Shown: piece by piece, positions 34,590-42,225 of the stretch
Layout: every line of letters begins with the position of its first letter
How positions within the stretch are numbered: the first letter of the stretch is position 1
Assembly (NCBI GenBank): GCA_963734015.1
Contig: CAVTFG010000003.1
Coordinates: 124,001-188,000 of the forward strand
Direction: 5' to 3'
DNA length: 64,000 nucleotides
DNA from: JALZKA01 sp963734015
Lineage (GTDB): Bacteria > Actinomycetota > Thermoleophilia > Solirubrobacterales > 70-9
Translations under genes and position numbers: made by a program
The notes under the pieces: generated by a model
Seen by the model: the letters and a program-made list of their open reading frames with translations, nothing else
Database searches by the model: none
What the model was told of the DNA's origin: nothing

Positions 34590-36509
34590 TTGGCTGAGCG
34601 AATACCGAGAGAGGCCGCGCTAAGGCGGGTTCACGGCACGGGGGCGCTGTTCTCGGCGGCGTACGGCAACGTCGGCTCGTCGATCTACTACGCGCTCGGG
34701 TTGGTCGCGCTCTACGCGCTCGGGTTGACCCCGGTCACATTCATGATCGCGGGGCTGATCTTCGCGTTCACGGCGGCGACCTACGTGGAGGCGACGGTCC
34801 TGTATCCCGAGGCCGGGGGCTCGTCGAGCTTCGCGCGCCACGCCTTCAACGAGGCGGCGAGCTTCTTCGCGGCGTGGGCTCAGATGCTCACCTACATCGT
34901 CACGGTCGCGATCTCGGCGTTCTTCGTGCCGCACTACCTCGCGGTGTTCTGGGAGCCGCTCGGCCACGGGCCGGCGGACGTGTTCTTCGGGATCGGCCTG
35001 GTCGCATTGCTTGCGCTCCTGAACATCAAGGGCACCGAGGAGTCGGCGAAGCTGAACCTGGTCCTCGCGATCGCCGACCTGCTCACCCAGGTGGTGCTGG
35101 TGGTGATCGGGCTTGCGATCGTGTTCGACCCGGACCTGCTCGTCACGCAGATCGACCTCGGCACGGCCCCGAGCTGGGGTGACTTCGCGCTCGGCATCGC
35201 GGTCGGGATGGTCGCCTACACGGGCATCGAGACGATCTCGAACATGGCCGAGGAGGCGCGCCGGCCGAACCGCACGATCCCGCAGGGAGTCGGCCTGGTC
35301 GTGATCGCAGTGGTCGTCCTTTACGCGCTGCTGCCGGCGATCGCGCTCTCGGCAATGCCTGTCGAGCAGGTCAACGGCGAGTTCACGACCGAGCTGGGGA
35401 CCACGTATGCCGATGACCCGGTCCTCGGCATCGTGGCGAACCTGGGCCTCAGTGCGGGGTTGACCGACGCGCTCGAGGTCTACGTCGGGATCCTGGCCGC
35501 GGTGATCCTGCTGATCGCCACCAATGCGGGGCTGATCGGCCTGTCGCGCCTCACCTTCTCGATGGGCCAATACCGACAGCTGCCCGAGGCGCTGCGGCAG
35601 GTGCACCCGAGGTTCAAGACGCCGTACGTGGCGATCCTGGTGTTCTCCGGTGTGGCGGCCCTGGTGATGGCGCCCGGGCAGACGACGTTCCTCGGGACGA
35701 TCTACGCATTCGGCGCGACGCTCTCGTTCACCGTCGCCCACGTCTCGGTGATCCGCCTGCGCAAGCTCCGGCCGCTCGCGGACCGGCCGGTCGCCAAGGA
35801 CGGGAGCCGCATGTGGCGAGCGCCCGGCAACGTGAGCATCCGCGGGGTTCCGATCCCGATGACGGCGATCCTGGGCGGGATCGGCACCTTCGGGGCATTC
35901 GTGGTGGCGATGGTCCTCGACCCGGTCGTGCTGGCCACCGGCGGCGGCTGGATGCTGGCGGGCCTGCTCCTCTACTACCTGTATCGCCGCCATCAGGAGC
36001 TCCCGCTCACGGAGACGGTGAAGGTCGCGTCGCTGGCGCCGCTCGGGGTCGAAGAGGTCGAGTACCAGAGCGTGCTGGTCGCGTTCGGGAACGACGACCC
36101 GTTCAATCAGGAGATGGTGGCCACCGCGATGGCGCTCGCCGCTCGCAAGCGGCGCGCCATCCACGTCGTCTCGGTGCTGATCGTGCCGAGCAATCTGCCG
36201 ATCGACGCGCGGCTGGACGCCGAGGAGCGCCGCGCCCAGTCGAAGCTGGAGCAGGCGAAGCTCCAGTGCGGCCGGCGGGTGTCTGGCGAGGTCGTGCGCG
36301 TCCGGCCGGGACAGTCTGCCGGGGCGATCGTCGACGCGGCGCGGGAGATCGGCGCGGCGGCCATCGTGATGCAGCTTCGTTACCGGGCCGGCGAGCCGGT
36401 CTATTCGAAGACCCTGCAGACGGTGTTGGCCAAGCGCCCGTGCCGGGTGATCATCGCGGCCAGCCCCGAGGTGGCGCGCGCCGGGATCGTGGCCGCCGCT
36501 CCCGCCTAG
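34590..36509 (+). CDS. APC-superfamily permease with C-terminal USP domain (first copy)
   Basis: Membrane transporter of 639 residues. About twelve hydrophobic segments fill residues 15-475, beginning LFSAAYGNVGSSIYYALGLVAL and including PEAGGSSSFARHAFNEAASFFAAWAQM-type helix 3. Residues about 490-625 form a universal-stress-protein fold (YQSVLVAFGNDDPFNQEM to CRVIIAASPEVA). The layout recalls KimA-type K+/H+ symporters and other APC-USP proteins, so K+ or an amino acid is a plausible substrate. A paralogue lies 0.3 kb downstream and two trkA genes follow. Confidence 0.88.
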   Translation: MAERIPREAALRRVHGTGALFSAAYGNVGSSIYYALGLVALYALGLTPVTFMIAGLIFAFTAATYVEATVLYPEAGGSSSFARHAFNEAASFFAAWAQMLTYIVTVAISAFFVPHYLAVFWEPLGHGPADVFFGIGLVALLALLNIKGTEESAKLNLVLAIADLLTQVVLVVIGLAIVFDPDLLVTQIDLGTAPSWGDFALGIAVGMVAYTGIETISNMAEEARRPNRTIPQGVGLVVIAVVVLYALLPAIALSAMPVEQVNGEFTTELGTTYADDPVLGIVANLGLSAGLTDALEVYVGILAAVILLIATNAGLIGLSRLTFSMGQYRQLPEALRQVHPRFKTPYVAILVFSGVAALVMAPGQTTFLGTIYAFGATLSFTVAHVSVIRLRKLRPLADRPVAKDGSRMWRAPGNVSIRGVPIPMTAILGGIGTFGAFVVAMVLDPVVLATGGGWMLAGLLLYYLYRRHQELPLTETVKVASLAPLGVEEVEYQSVLVAFGNDDPFNQEMVATAMALAARKRRAIHVVSVLIVPSNLPIDARLDAEERRAQSKLEQAKLQCGRRVSGEVVRVRPGQSAGAIVDAAREIGAAAIVMQLRYRAGEPVYSKTLQTVLAKRPCRVIIAASPEVARAGIVAAAPA

Positions 36510-36512
36510 GAT
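36507..36512 (+). promoter_or_regulatory. -10 hexamer (TAGGAT) of the 64-residue membrane protein gene
   Basis: TAGGAT includes the TAG stop of the preceding gene and ends 6 bases before GTG 36519. Confidence 0.35.
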
Positions 36513-36518
36513 GGGAAC

Positions 36519-36713
36519 GTGCCTGCGCCCGCCCCCGATGAGGTCTACCGCGGCGTCACCCGGGTCTTCGCCACCGTCATCATGGGGTTCGGCGTCGCGA
36601 TCGTGGTGATCACACTTGCGAACGGCGGCGGCATCGCGGCCACGGGCCTGTGGATCGGCCTGATCTTCACCGGGTTGGGCGCCGGGCGGCTCTACCTGTC
36701 ATTGAGACAATGA
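36519..36713 (+). CDS. Small two-helix membrane protein
   Basis: A 64-residue protein with two hydrophobic helices (TVIMGFGVAIVVITLANGG and TGLWIGLIFTGLGAGRLYL) and a short polar N-terminus. Not assigned to a family with confidence. It lies between two APC-USP genes and its TGA overlaps the ATG of a family-2 element, so it is probably part of the same transcript and could be an accessory subunit of the transporter. Confidence 0.7.
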   Translation: MPAPAPDEVYRGVTRVFATVIMGFGVAIVVITLANGGGIAATGLWIGLIFTGLGAGRLYLSLRQ

Positions 36714-36769
36714 GGCGGAGTCCTTTGGGACGAAGCCGAATCCCGCCGTTGTTGGGGCGGCTGGGATGA
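36710..36769 (+). repeat. Family-2 junction element, copy before the second APC-USP gene
   Basis: ATG 36710 overlaps the preceding stop (ATGA) and opens a 19-codon frame (MRRSPLGRSRIPPLLGRLG) whose TGA overlaps ATG 36766 of the next gene as ATGA. Start-to-start distance is 56 bases. Hairpin 1 pairs GTCC 36720-36723 with GGAC 36728-36731 around TTTG, with GGA/GAA and GGC/GCC outside. Hairpin 2 pairs CCGCC 36743-36747 with GGCGG 36756-36760 across an 8-base loop. Deleting the 56 bases would restore direct ATGA coupling of the two genes. Confidence 0.72.
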
Positions 36770-38781
36770 GCGGCGGCAAGGCTCGCCGCGCGGGCCTGTC
36801 CCAGCGGACGCTCGGCGCGCCGCTCCTGTTCGCGGTCGCGTACTCGGCGGTCGGGTTCTCGCTCTACTTCTCGCTCGGGGTGGTGGCCGACCGCGGATTG
36901 GGGCTGACGCCGCTCCTGTTCCTCGGCGCGGGTCTTCTGTTCGTGCTCGCGACCCTGAGCTTCGCCGAGGGCGGGGCGATGTTCCTCGATCGCGGCGGCT
37001 CCTCGAACCTCGCGCGTCACGCGTTCAACGAGCTGGTCAGCTTCATCGCCGCCTGGGCGCTCCTGATCGACTTCATCCTGGTCATCGCGCTCGCAGCCGT
37101 GTCCGCGCCCCATTACCTGGCTCCGATCTGGAGCGAGTTCGGCACCGGGTCGGGCGAGGTGGTGACCGCGGTGGGCATCGTGGTCGCGGTCGCGCTGGTC
37201 AACATCGCAGGCTGGCTGGGGCTGCGGAGGCAGGGTCTGCTGGTCGCGCTCGCGATCGGCGACCTGGCGGTGCAGGTGCTGCTGATCATCGTCGGGGTGG
37301 CGGTCGCTTTCGAGCCGTCACTTCTGACCGAGAACCTGGACCTGTTCACCTCGCCCTCGCTGGAGGACGCGATCTACGCGCTGGTGATCGCGACCGTGGC
37401 CTTTGCTGGGATCGAAGCGGCGGCGGATCTGGCGCCCGACCTGGAATGGGACGCTCCGGCGCTTCGGCGCTCGGTCACCGCCGGGGCCGCGCTGCTGCCG
37501 TTCCTCTACGCGGGTGTGGCGGCGGTGGCGCTGATGGCGGTGCCAGTGGTGATCGGTGAAAACGGGCCGCGGACGAAGCTGGGAGGCGACTTCATCGACG
37601 ATCCCATCCTGGGCGTCGCGCAGAGCTTCGAGCCCGCCTGGGTGTCGGACGTGATGCAGGTTGCCGTGGTGGCGGTGGCGCCCGCGGTGCTGGTGTGGGC
37701 TGCATCGACGGCGATGCTCGGGCTGTCGCGGCACGTCTACGTGCTTGCGACCAACCGGCAGATCCCGAGTTGGCTGGGCAAGCTCGGAAAGCGCAAGGGA
37801 ACGCCGCACGTTGCGATCATCGCGGCGGCCGTGATCGCGATCGGGCTCGTGATCCCGGGTGACATCGAGATCCTCGCGGGGATCTACGCGTTCGGGGCGA
37901 CGCTCTCGATCGCGATCGCGCATGCGGCGGTGTTGCGGATGCGGGCGACGCGTCCGGATGACCGGCGTCCGTTCCGGGTCCCGTGGGACGTGCGGGTCCG
38001 CGGCGTGGCCCTACCAGTGCCGGCGCTGGTCGGGTTCGTGCTGACGGGGCTTGCCTGGCTGAGTGTGCTGGCCTTCCACGACGAGGCGCGCTGGGTCGGC
38101 GGCGGCTGGATGGTGTTCGGGCTCGTCGCCTACGTGATCTACCGGAAGGGCTTCGAGTCGACCACACTGACCAAGCGGGTGGAGGTGCCGGCGGCGGCAT
38201 TGACGAAGCCGTCGGTGGAGGCGGAGTACCACGACATCCTCGTGCCGATCTTCGGCACCGAGCTGGACGATGACATCGTCAGCACCGCGGGCCGGCTGGC
38301 CGATGCCGCGCTGACCCCCGGCGAGCGGCAGCCGCGGCTGCGGCTCGTCTACGTAATCGATCTGCCGCTCACGGTGCCGCTGACGTCGAAGCCGACCAAG
38401 CAGACGATCGAGGACGCGAACGCGGCGATCGCGAGGGCGAACCTGGTGGCGGGCGAGTACGAGACGGTCGAGGTCCAGGAGATGGTGGTGAAGGCGCGGA
38501 GCGTGGGCGCCGGGATCGTCGAGACCGCCCGCGACACCGACGCGCAGATGATCGTGATGGGCGCGGAGCCGCCGACCCGCATTCGCGGGGGCGCGATCCT
38601 CGGTGGCATCGGAGGGGCCCGGCCGGCCGAGATCGGCCCCGTGACGGAGTACGTGCTCTACAAGGCTCCGTGCCGCGTGCTGGTCACCGCTCCGGTGGAC
38701 GACGTGGATCTCCCGGACCACGTGGAGGGGGCGCTGGAGGCGTTCGGCGAGCCGCTCCCGGCCGAGCGGCCGGACGGCTAG
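36766..38781 (+). CDS. APC-superfamily permease with C-terminal USP domain (second copy)
   Basis: Paralogue of the permease at 34590, 671 residues. Hydrophobic segments fill residues about 18-460 (LGAPLLFAVAYSAVGFSLYF, LDRGGSSNLARHAFNELVSF, AIYALVIATVAFAGIEAAAD), with conserved IYAFGATLSIAIAHAAVLRM shared with the first copy (IYAFGATLSFTVAHVSVIRL). The USP domain (about 490-640) starts YHDILVPIFGTELDDDIV and ends APCRVLVTAPVDDVD. Position directly before trkA genes suggests cation transport regulated by RCK proteins; this is inference. Confidence 0.88.
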   Translation: MSGGKARRAGLSQRTLGAPLLFAVAYSAVGFSLYFSLGVVADRGLGLTPLLFLGAGLLFVLATLSFAEGGAMFLDRGGSSNLARHAFNELVSFIAAWALLIDFILVIALAAVSAPHYLAPIWSEFGTGSGEVVTAVGIVVAVALVNIAGWLGLRRQGLLVALAIGDLAVQVLLIIVGVAVAFEPSLLTENLDLFTSPSLEDAIYALVIATVAFAGIEAAADLAPDLEWDAPALRRSVTAGAALLPFLYAGVAAVALMAVPVVIGENGPRTKLGGDFIDDPILGVAQSFEPAWVSDVMQVAVVAVAPAVLVWAASTAMLGLSRHVYVLATNRQIPSWLGKLGKRKGTPHVAIIAAAVIAIGLVIPGDIEILAGIYAFGATLSIAIAHAAVLRMRATRPDDRRPFRVPWDVRVRGVALPVPALVGFVLTGLAWLSVLAFHDEARWVGGGWMVFGLVAYVIYRKGFESTTLTKRVEVPAAALTKPSVEAEYHDILVPIFGTELDDDIVSTAGRLADAALTPGERQPRLRLVYVIDLPLTVPLTSKPTKQTIEDANAAIARANLVAGEYETVEVQEMVVKARSVGAGIVETARDTDAQMIVMGAEPPTRIRGGAILGGIGGARPAEIGPVTEYVLYKAPCRVLVTAPVDDVDLPDHVEGALEAFGEPLPAERPDG

Positions 38782-38784
38782 AGT
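38779..38784 (+). promoter_or_regulatory. -10 hexamer (TAGAGT) of the first trkA gene
   Basis: TAGAGT begins with the stop codon of the APC-USP gene and ends 9 bases before ATG 38794. It may give trkA an extra transcript. Confidence 0.35.
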
Positions 38785-38793
38785 CTCGCCCGC

Positions 38794-39276
38794 ATGTTCA
38801 TCCTGATCGTCGGATGCGGACGGGTGGGTTCGTCGCTTGCGCGCACGATGCTGCGCGAGGGGCACGAGATCTCGTGCCTGGACGAGGATCCCGAGTCGCA
38901 CGCCCGCCTGGAGATCGGGCTCGAGAAGCCGTGGGAGGACATGGGCGGGCAGTTCACGGTCGGCACCGGGCTCGAGATCGAGGCGCTGCGCGCCGCCGGG
39001 ATCGAGCGCGCGGACGCGTTCGTCGCCTCGACCGACGGCGACAACACGAACATCGTGATCGCACAGATCGCGAAGCGGCAGTTCAACGTCCCGACGGTGA
39101 TCGTGCGCGTGCTGGATCCGCTCCGCGCCGAGTGGTACGAGCGCCAAGGGGTCCACACCATCTGCCCGACGAGAGTGGCGATCGAGATGCTCGAGGGCGA
39201 GGTGCGCGACGCCGCAAGGCGCGCTGCGGGCGGAGCGCCGCCGTCCGGGCCCGCCGACCACGAGGACGAGATATGA
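38794..39276 (+). CDS. TrkA-family RCK_N protein (first)
   Basis: Soluble 160-residue NAD(H)-binding regulator of K+ transport. Rossmann motif FILIVGCGRVGSSLARTML, then GTGLEIEALRAAGIERADAF and VNVPTVIVRVLDPLRAEWYE-like region (QFNVPTVIVRVLDPLRA). It lacks the RCK_C domain that the second protein has. Its TGA overlaps the ATG of a family-2 element. No TrkH/KtrB channel is present in the window, so its partner may be the APC-USP permease. Confidence 0.9.
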   Translation: MFILIVGCGRVGSSLARTMLREGHEISCLDEDPESHARLEIGLEKPWEDMGGQFTVGTGLEIEALRAAGIERADAFVASTDGDNTNIVIAQIAKRQFNVPTVIVRVLDPLRAEWYERQGVHTICPTRVAIEMLEGEVRDAARRAAGGAPPSGPADHEDEI

Positions 39277-39341
39277 GGCGGAGCGCGGAGCGCGAAGACG
39301 AATTTCTGCCGTTGTTGAGCATTTCCGGCGGGGACAGCTGA
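39273..39341 (+). repeat. Family-2 junction element, copy between the two trkA genes
   Basis: ATG 39273 overlaps the preceding stop and opens a 22-codon frame (MRRSAEREDEFLPLL plus seven residues) ending in TGA 39339-39341, which overlaps ATG 39341 as TGATG. Hairpin 1 pairs GCGC 39283-39286 with GCGC 39290-39293, replacing GTCC/GGAC of the other copies with preserved pairing. The GGA/GAA flanks are kept. Hairpin 2 (CTGCC 39306-39310 with GGCGG 39327-39331) has a longer loop, so start-to-start is 68 bases. Confidence 0.7.
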
Positions 39342-40021
39342 TGGCGGACCGGATGTACGTGATCGTCGTCGGTGCCGGCAAGGTGGGCTGGAACCTGACG
39401 CGCGAGCTGCTCGAGAAGGGTCACGAGGTGACGCTGATCGAGAACGACCGCGAGCGCTATGTCACCGTCGAACAGGAGCTGGAGCACAACATCCAGTACG
39501 GCGACGCGTCCGAGCTGTGGGTGCTGGAGCGGGCGGGCATCCAACGGTCGGACATGGTGATCGCGGTCACCGGCGACGACGAGGACAACATGCTGATCTG
39601 CCAGGTCGCGAAGGAGAAGTACCTGGTCGACCGGATCATCGCCCGGGTCAACAACCCGCGGAACCTGCAGCATTTCGAGCTCCTCGGCATCAAGCCGGTG
39701 GTGTCGGCGACGGACCTGATCCTGCGCCTGATCGAGCATGAGGTGCCGGAGTACGGGCTGGTGCATCTGCTCGACCTGCCCGAGCAGCGGCTCGAGATCA
39801 TCGAGCTGCTGCTGCCGGAGGATTCGCGCGCGGCCGGGGAGCGAGTGGGCGATCTGCAGATGCCGGACGGTTCGCTGCTTATCTCGGTGCTGCGCGGGGA
39901 TGAGGGTTTCGTGCCCACCGCAGACACAGTGCTCGAGGCGGGCGACGAGATCCTCGCCGTCCTCGACCCGAACATCGAAGAGGACCTGACCGCCTTCTTC
40001 GGGCCCGCCTCCGAATCGTGA
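39341..40021 (+). CDS. trkA: TrkA-family RCK protein with N and C domains (second)
   Basis: K+-transport regulator of 226 residues. The RCK_N Rossmann fold opens VIVVGAGKVGWNLTRELLEKGH and has GDDEDNMLICQVAKEKYLVDR. The C-terminal RCK_C domain covers about 140-222 (LDLPEQRLEIIELLLPEDS to AGDEILAVLDPN). Two TrkA proteins in a row, one with and one without RCK_C, may form a hetero-oligomeric ring. Its stop overlaps the FAD reductase start as GTGA. Confidence 0.93.
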   Translation: MADRMYVIVVGAGKVGWNLTRELLEKGHEVTLIENDRERYVTVEQELEHNIQYGDASELWVLERAGIQRSDMVIAVTGDDEDNMLICQVAKEKYLVDRIIARVNNPRNLQHFELLGIKPVVSATDLILRLIEHEVPEYGLVHLLDLPEQRLEIIELLLPEDSRAAGERVGDLQMPDGSLLISVLRGDEGFVPTADTVLEAGDEILAVLDPNIEEDLTAFFGPASES

Positions 40022-41247
40022 GGGACGTCGAATTCCTGCTGATCGGCGGCGGGATGGGGTCGGCGTACTGCGCATCGGAGCTCCGGCGGCGCGGGGCGGA
40101 GGGCTCGGTGCTGCTCGTCGGCCGCGAGCAGGATCCGCCGTACGAGCGGCCGCCGCTCTCGAAGGAGTACCTGCGCGGGGATGCGAAGCGCGAGGACGCG
40201 ATCGTCAATCCGCGGGAGTGGTACGAGGAGAACGAGATCGAGCTCCTGACCGGCAAGAACGTGATGAGCCTGGACGCCGGCGAGCGGGTGGCGAAGATCC
40301 AGGGCGGGGAGGAGGTTCGGTTCGGCAAGGCGCTGCTGGCCACGGGCGCGGTGGTCAACATCCTTCGCGTCGACGGCTGTGCGCTCGACGGAATCCACTA
40401 CCTGCGCGCGTTCGGCAACTCGGACTCGATTCGCGACGACACGGACTCGGCGGGCCACGTCGTGCTGATCGGCGGCAGCTACATCGGCTGCGAGGTGGCG
40501 GCGTCCCTCGTGACCCGCGGCAAGCGGTGCACGGTCGTGATGATGGAGGACGTGGCGCTGTCCAGCGGCTTCGGGGAGGAGGCGGGGCGCTACTTCCAGG
40601 ACGTGATGGAGGCAAAGGGCATCGAGTTCATCGGGGGCGACGCACTCGGCGTGTTCGAGGGCGACGAGCGGGTCGAGCGGGTGGTCACGGACAGCGGGCG
40701 CGAGATCGACTGCGACGCGGTCGTGGTGGGCGCGGGTGTGAAGCCGGACGTGATGCTGGCGGAGAAGGCGGGCATCGAGGTCGGCGACGGGATCGTTTGC
40801 GACTCGCGGCTGCAGTCCTCGGTCGACGGGATCTTCGCGGCGGGCGACGTCTGCTCGTACGACAGCGCGGTGCATGGGCGCCGGTTGCGCGTCGAGCATT
40901 GGGACGTGGCGCTCCAGCAGGGGCGCTATGCGGGCGCTGCGATGCTGGGGGAGGAGGAGCCGTTCAAGGCGATCCCCTACTTCTTCAGCGACCTCGCCGA
41001 CTGGGCGAGCCTGGAGTACGTGGGTCCGGCTGAGGACTGGGACGAGGTCGTGTTCCGCGGCGAGCGCGATTCGGGCGAGTTCTCGGCCTGGTACCTGAAG
41101 GATGGAAAGGTCGGCGGCGCGCTGTCGGTCGAGCGCTCCGAGGACCTCGTCCACGCGCGGACGCTGATCGAATCGGGCGCCGACATCTCGTCCCAGCGCG
41201 ACGCGCTGGCCGACCCGGATTCGGATCTGGACGCGATCGGCGTCTAG
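40018..41247 (+). CDS. FAD/NAD(P)-dependent reductase (ferredoxin/AIF-like)
   Basis: Flavoprotein disulfide-reductase-fold enzyme of 409 residues. FAD-binding EFLLIGGGMGSAYCASELRRRG at the N-terminus, NAD(P)-binding HVVLIGGSYIGCEVAASLV near residue 150, and GIFAAGDVCSYDSAVHG as the FAD ribityl motif. The C-terminal domain resembles the reductase C domain of ferredoxin reductases. No CxxC active site is seen, so an electron carrier rather than disulfide is the likely partner. GTG 40018 overlaps the trkA stop. Confidence 0.9.
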   Translation: MRDVEFLLIGGGMGSAYCASELRRRGAEGSVLLVGREQDPPYERPPLSKEYLRGDAKREDAIVNPREWYEENEIELLTGKNVMSLDAGERVAKIQGGEEVRFGKALLATGAVVNILRVDGCALDGIHYLRAFGNSDSIRDDTDSAGHVVLIGGSYIGCEVAASLVTRGKRCTVVMMEDVALSSGFGEEAGRYFQDVMEAKGIEFIGGDALGVFEGDERVERVVTDSGREIDCDAVVVGAGVKPDVMLAEKAGIEVGDGIVCDSRLQSSVDGIFAAGDVCSYDSAVHGRRLRVEHWDVALQQGRYAGAAMLGEEEPFKAIPYFFSDLADWASLEYVGPAEDWDEVVFRGERDSGEFSAWYLKDGKVGGALSVERSEDLVHARTLIESGADISSQRDALADPDSDLDAIGV

Positions 41248-41291
41248 TCCTGCGGCGCCACCGGCGCTCGTTATCTTCTAGGTCGCACCGA

Positions 41292-41363
41292 TGGGGATTG
41301 GTGTAATTGGCAGCACGCGAGTTTCTGGTATTCGAAGTCGGGGTTCAAGTCCCTGATCCCCAG
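41292..41363 (+). tRNA. tRNA-Gln (anticodon CTG)
   Basis: A 72-base cloverleaf. The acceptor stem pairs TGGGGAT (41292-41298) with ATCCCCA (41356-41362), discriminator G. The anticodon stem CGAGT/ATTCG closes the loop TTCTGGT with CTG in the anticodon position, and the T arm has GTTCAAGT in its loop. CCA is not encoded. Reads glutamine codon CAG. Confidence 0.93.
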
Positions 41364-41494
41364 TCGACGAACTGCATTTAACGCCCGAGGGGTGGGGGCA
41401 AGGTGCGACCGGCGGCCGCGCGTCCGGCGCCCTCGTGCGAATCGCCACAGGTTTCCCGCAGGAAATAGCGCGGTAGCGGGGAAAGACCCCTTGT

Positions 41495-41500
41495 TAGCTT
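41495..41500 (+). promoter_or_regulatory. -10 hexamer (TAGCTT) of the anchored secreted protein gene
   Basis: TAGCTT ends 10 bases before ATG 41511, and no ribosome site lies between. Confidence 0.35.
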
Positions 41501-41510
41501 GGGCCGTTAG

Positions 41511-42221
41511 ATGGAAATGGACATCTACATGCGCCGGCGCCTTGTGGCGCTTGGAGGCCTCGTCGCCTTTTTCATCATCTTCGTGCTCCTGGTCAAGAGC
41601 TGCGGCGACGACGACGAGGCGCCCGCACCGCTTTCCGATCCCGCCGGTGCCACCGGCGAGGGCGGCGCCGTCCCGCTGACAACCGAGGACTTCATCGCCC
41701 AGGCCGACGAGATCTGCGGCCCCGCCAACGCCGCCGTCGGCGCCCTCGATCCCGAGGACCCGGACGCCGTGCGCGACGAATTCCGAATCACCTCTCAGGA
41801 GCTGGCGGCGCTCCAGCAGCTTCAGGTGGAGGACTCGAGTCGCGTCCTTCAGCAATTCTTCGCCGCGATGGAGGACCTCGTCGCCGCCCTGCGCGACAAG
41901 CAGCGCGCGGTCGCCGCGGGCGACACGGCCGCCGACGACGAGGCACAGCTAGCGGTCGACACCGCCGAGGTCGACGCCCGCGAGCTCGGCAGCCGCTACG
42001 GCTTCCGCGAATGCGGCCAGTTCCTCGACGCCGGCGAGCAGCCCGGCGGCGGTGGCGGCAATGCGGCCGCGACCGCTACCGAGCCCGGCACCGTGCCCAC
42101 CGAGCCGGTCGTGCCCACAGAGACCACTCCCGTCGCGCCCACCGACACCGGCGCAGCACCGACGGAACCTGCGCCGACCGAGCCCGCGCCGGAGGACTCC
42201 GGCGGGGGCATCAGCCCCTAG
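41511..42221 (+). CDS. Membrane-anchored extracytoplasmic protein, Pro/Thr-rich tail
   Basis: Unrecognised 236-residue protein. A hydrophobic anchor (VALGGLVAFFIIFVLLVKSC, residues about 11-31) ends in a Cys followed by DDDE, similar to but not a canonical lipobox. The middle (about 55-165) is helical with two Cys (DEICGPANAAVGAL, GFRECGQFLDAGE) and recalls small actinobacterial extracytoplasmic helical proteins. The last 65 residues are a Pro-Thr-Glu linker of wall-spanning type (PTEPAPTEPAPED). ATG 41511 and ATG 41517 are both possible. Convergent with the ABC exporter. Confidence 0.8.
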   Translation: MEMDIYMRRRLVALGGLVAFFIIFVLLVKSCGDDDEAPAPLSDPAGATGEGGAVPLTTEDFIAQADEICGPANAAVGALDPEDPDAVRDEFRITSQELAALQQLQVEDSSRVLQQFFAAMEDLVAALRDKQRAVAAGDTAADDEAQLAVDTAEVDARELGSRYGFRECGQFLDAGEQPGGGGGNAAATATEPGTVPTEPVVPTETTPVAPTDTGAAPTEPAPTEPAPEDSGGGISP

Positions 42222-42225
42222 CGGT

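Noticed and set aside
36710..36769. Family-2 element as a mini-ykkC (guanidine-II) riboswitch because of GGACGA
   Set aside because: ACGA is not in the apical loop of either hairpin and only one such motif is present.
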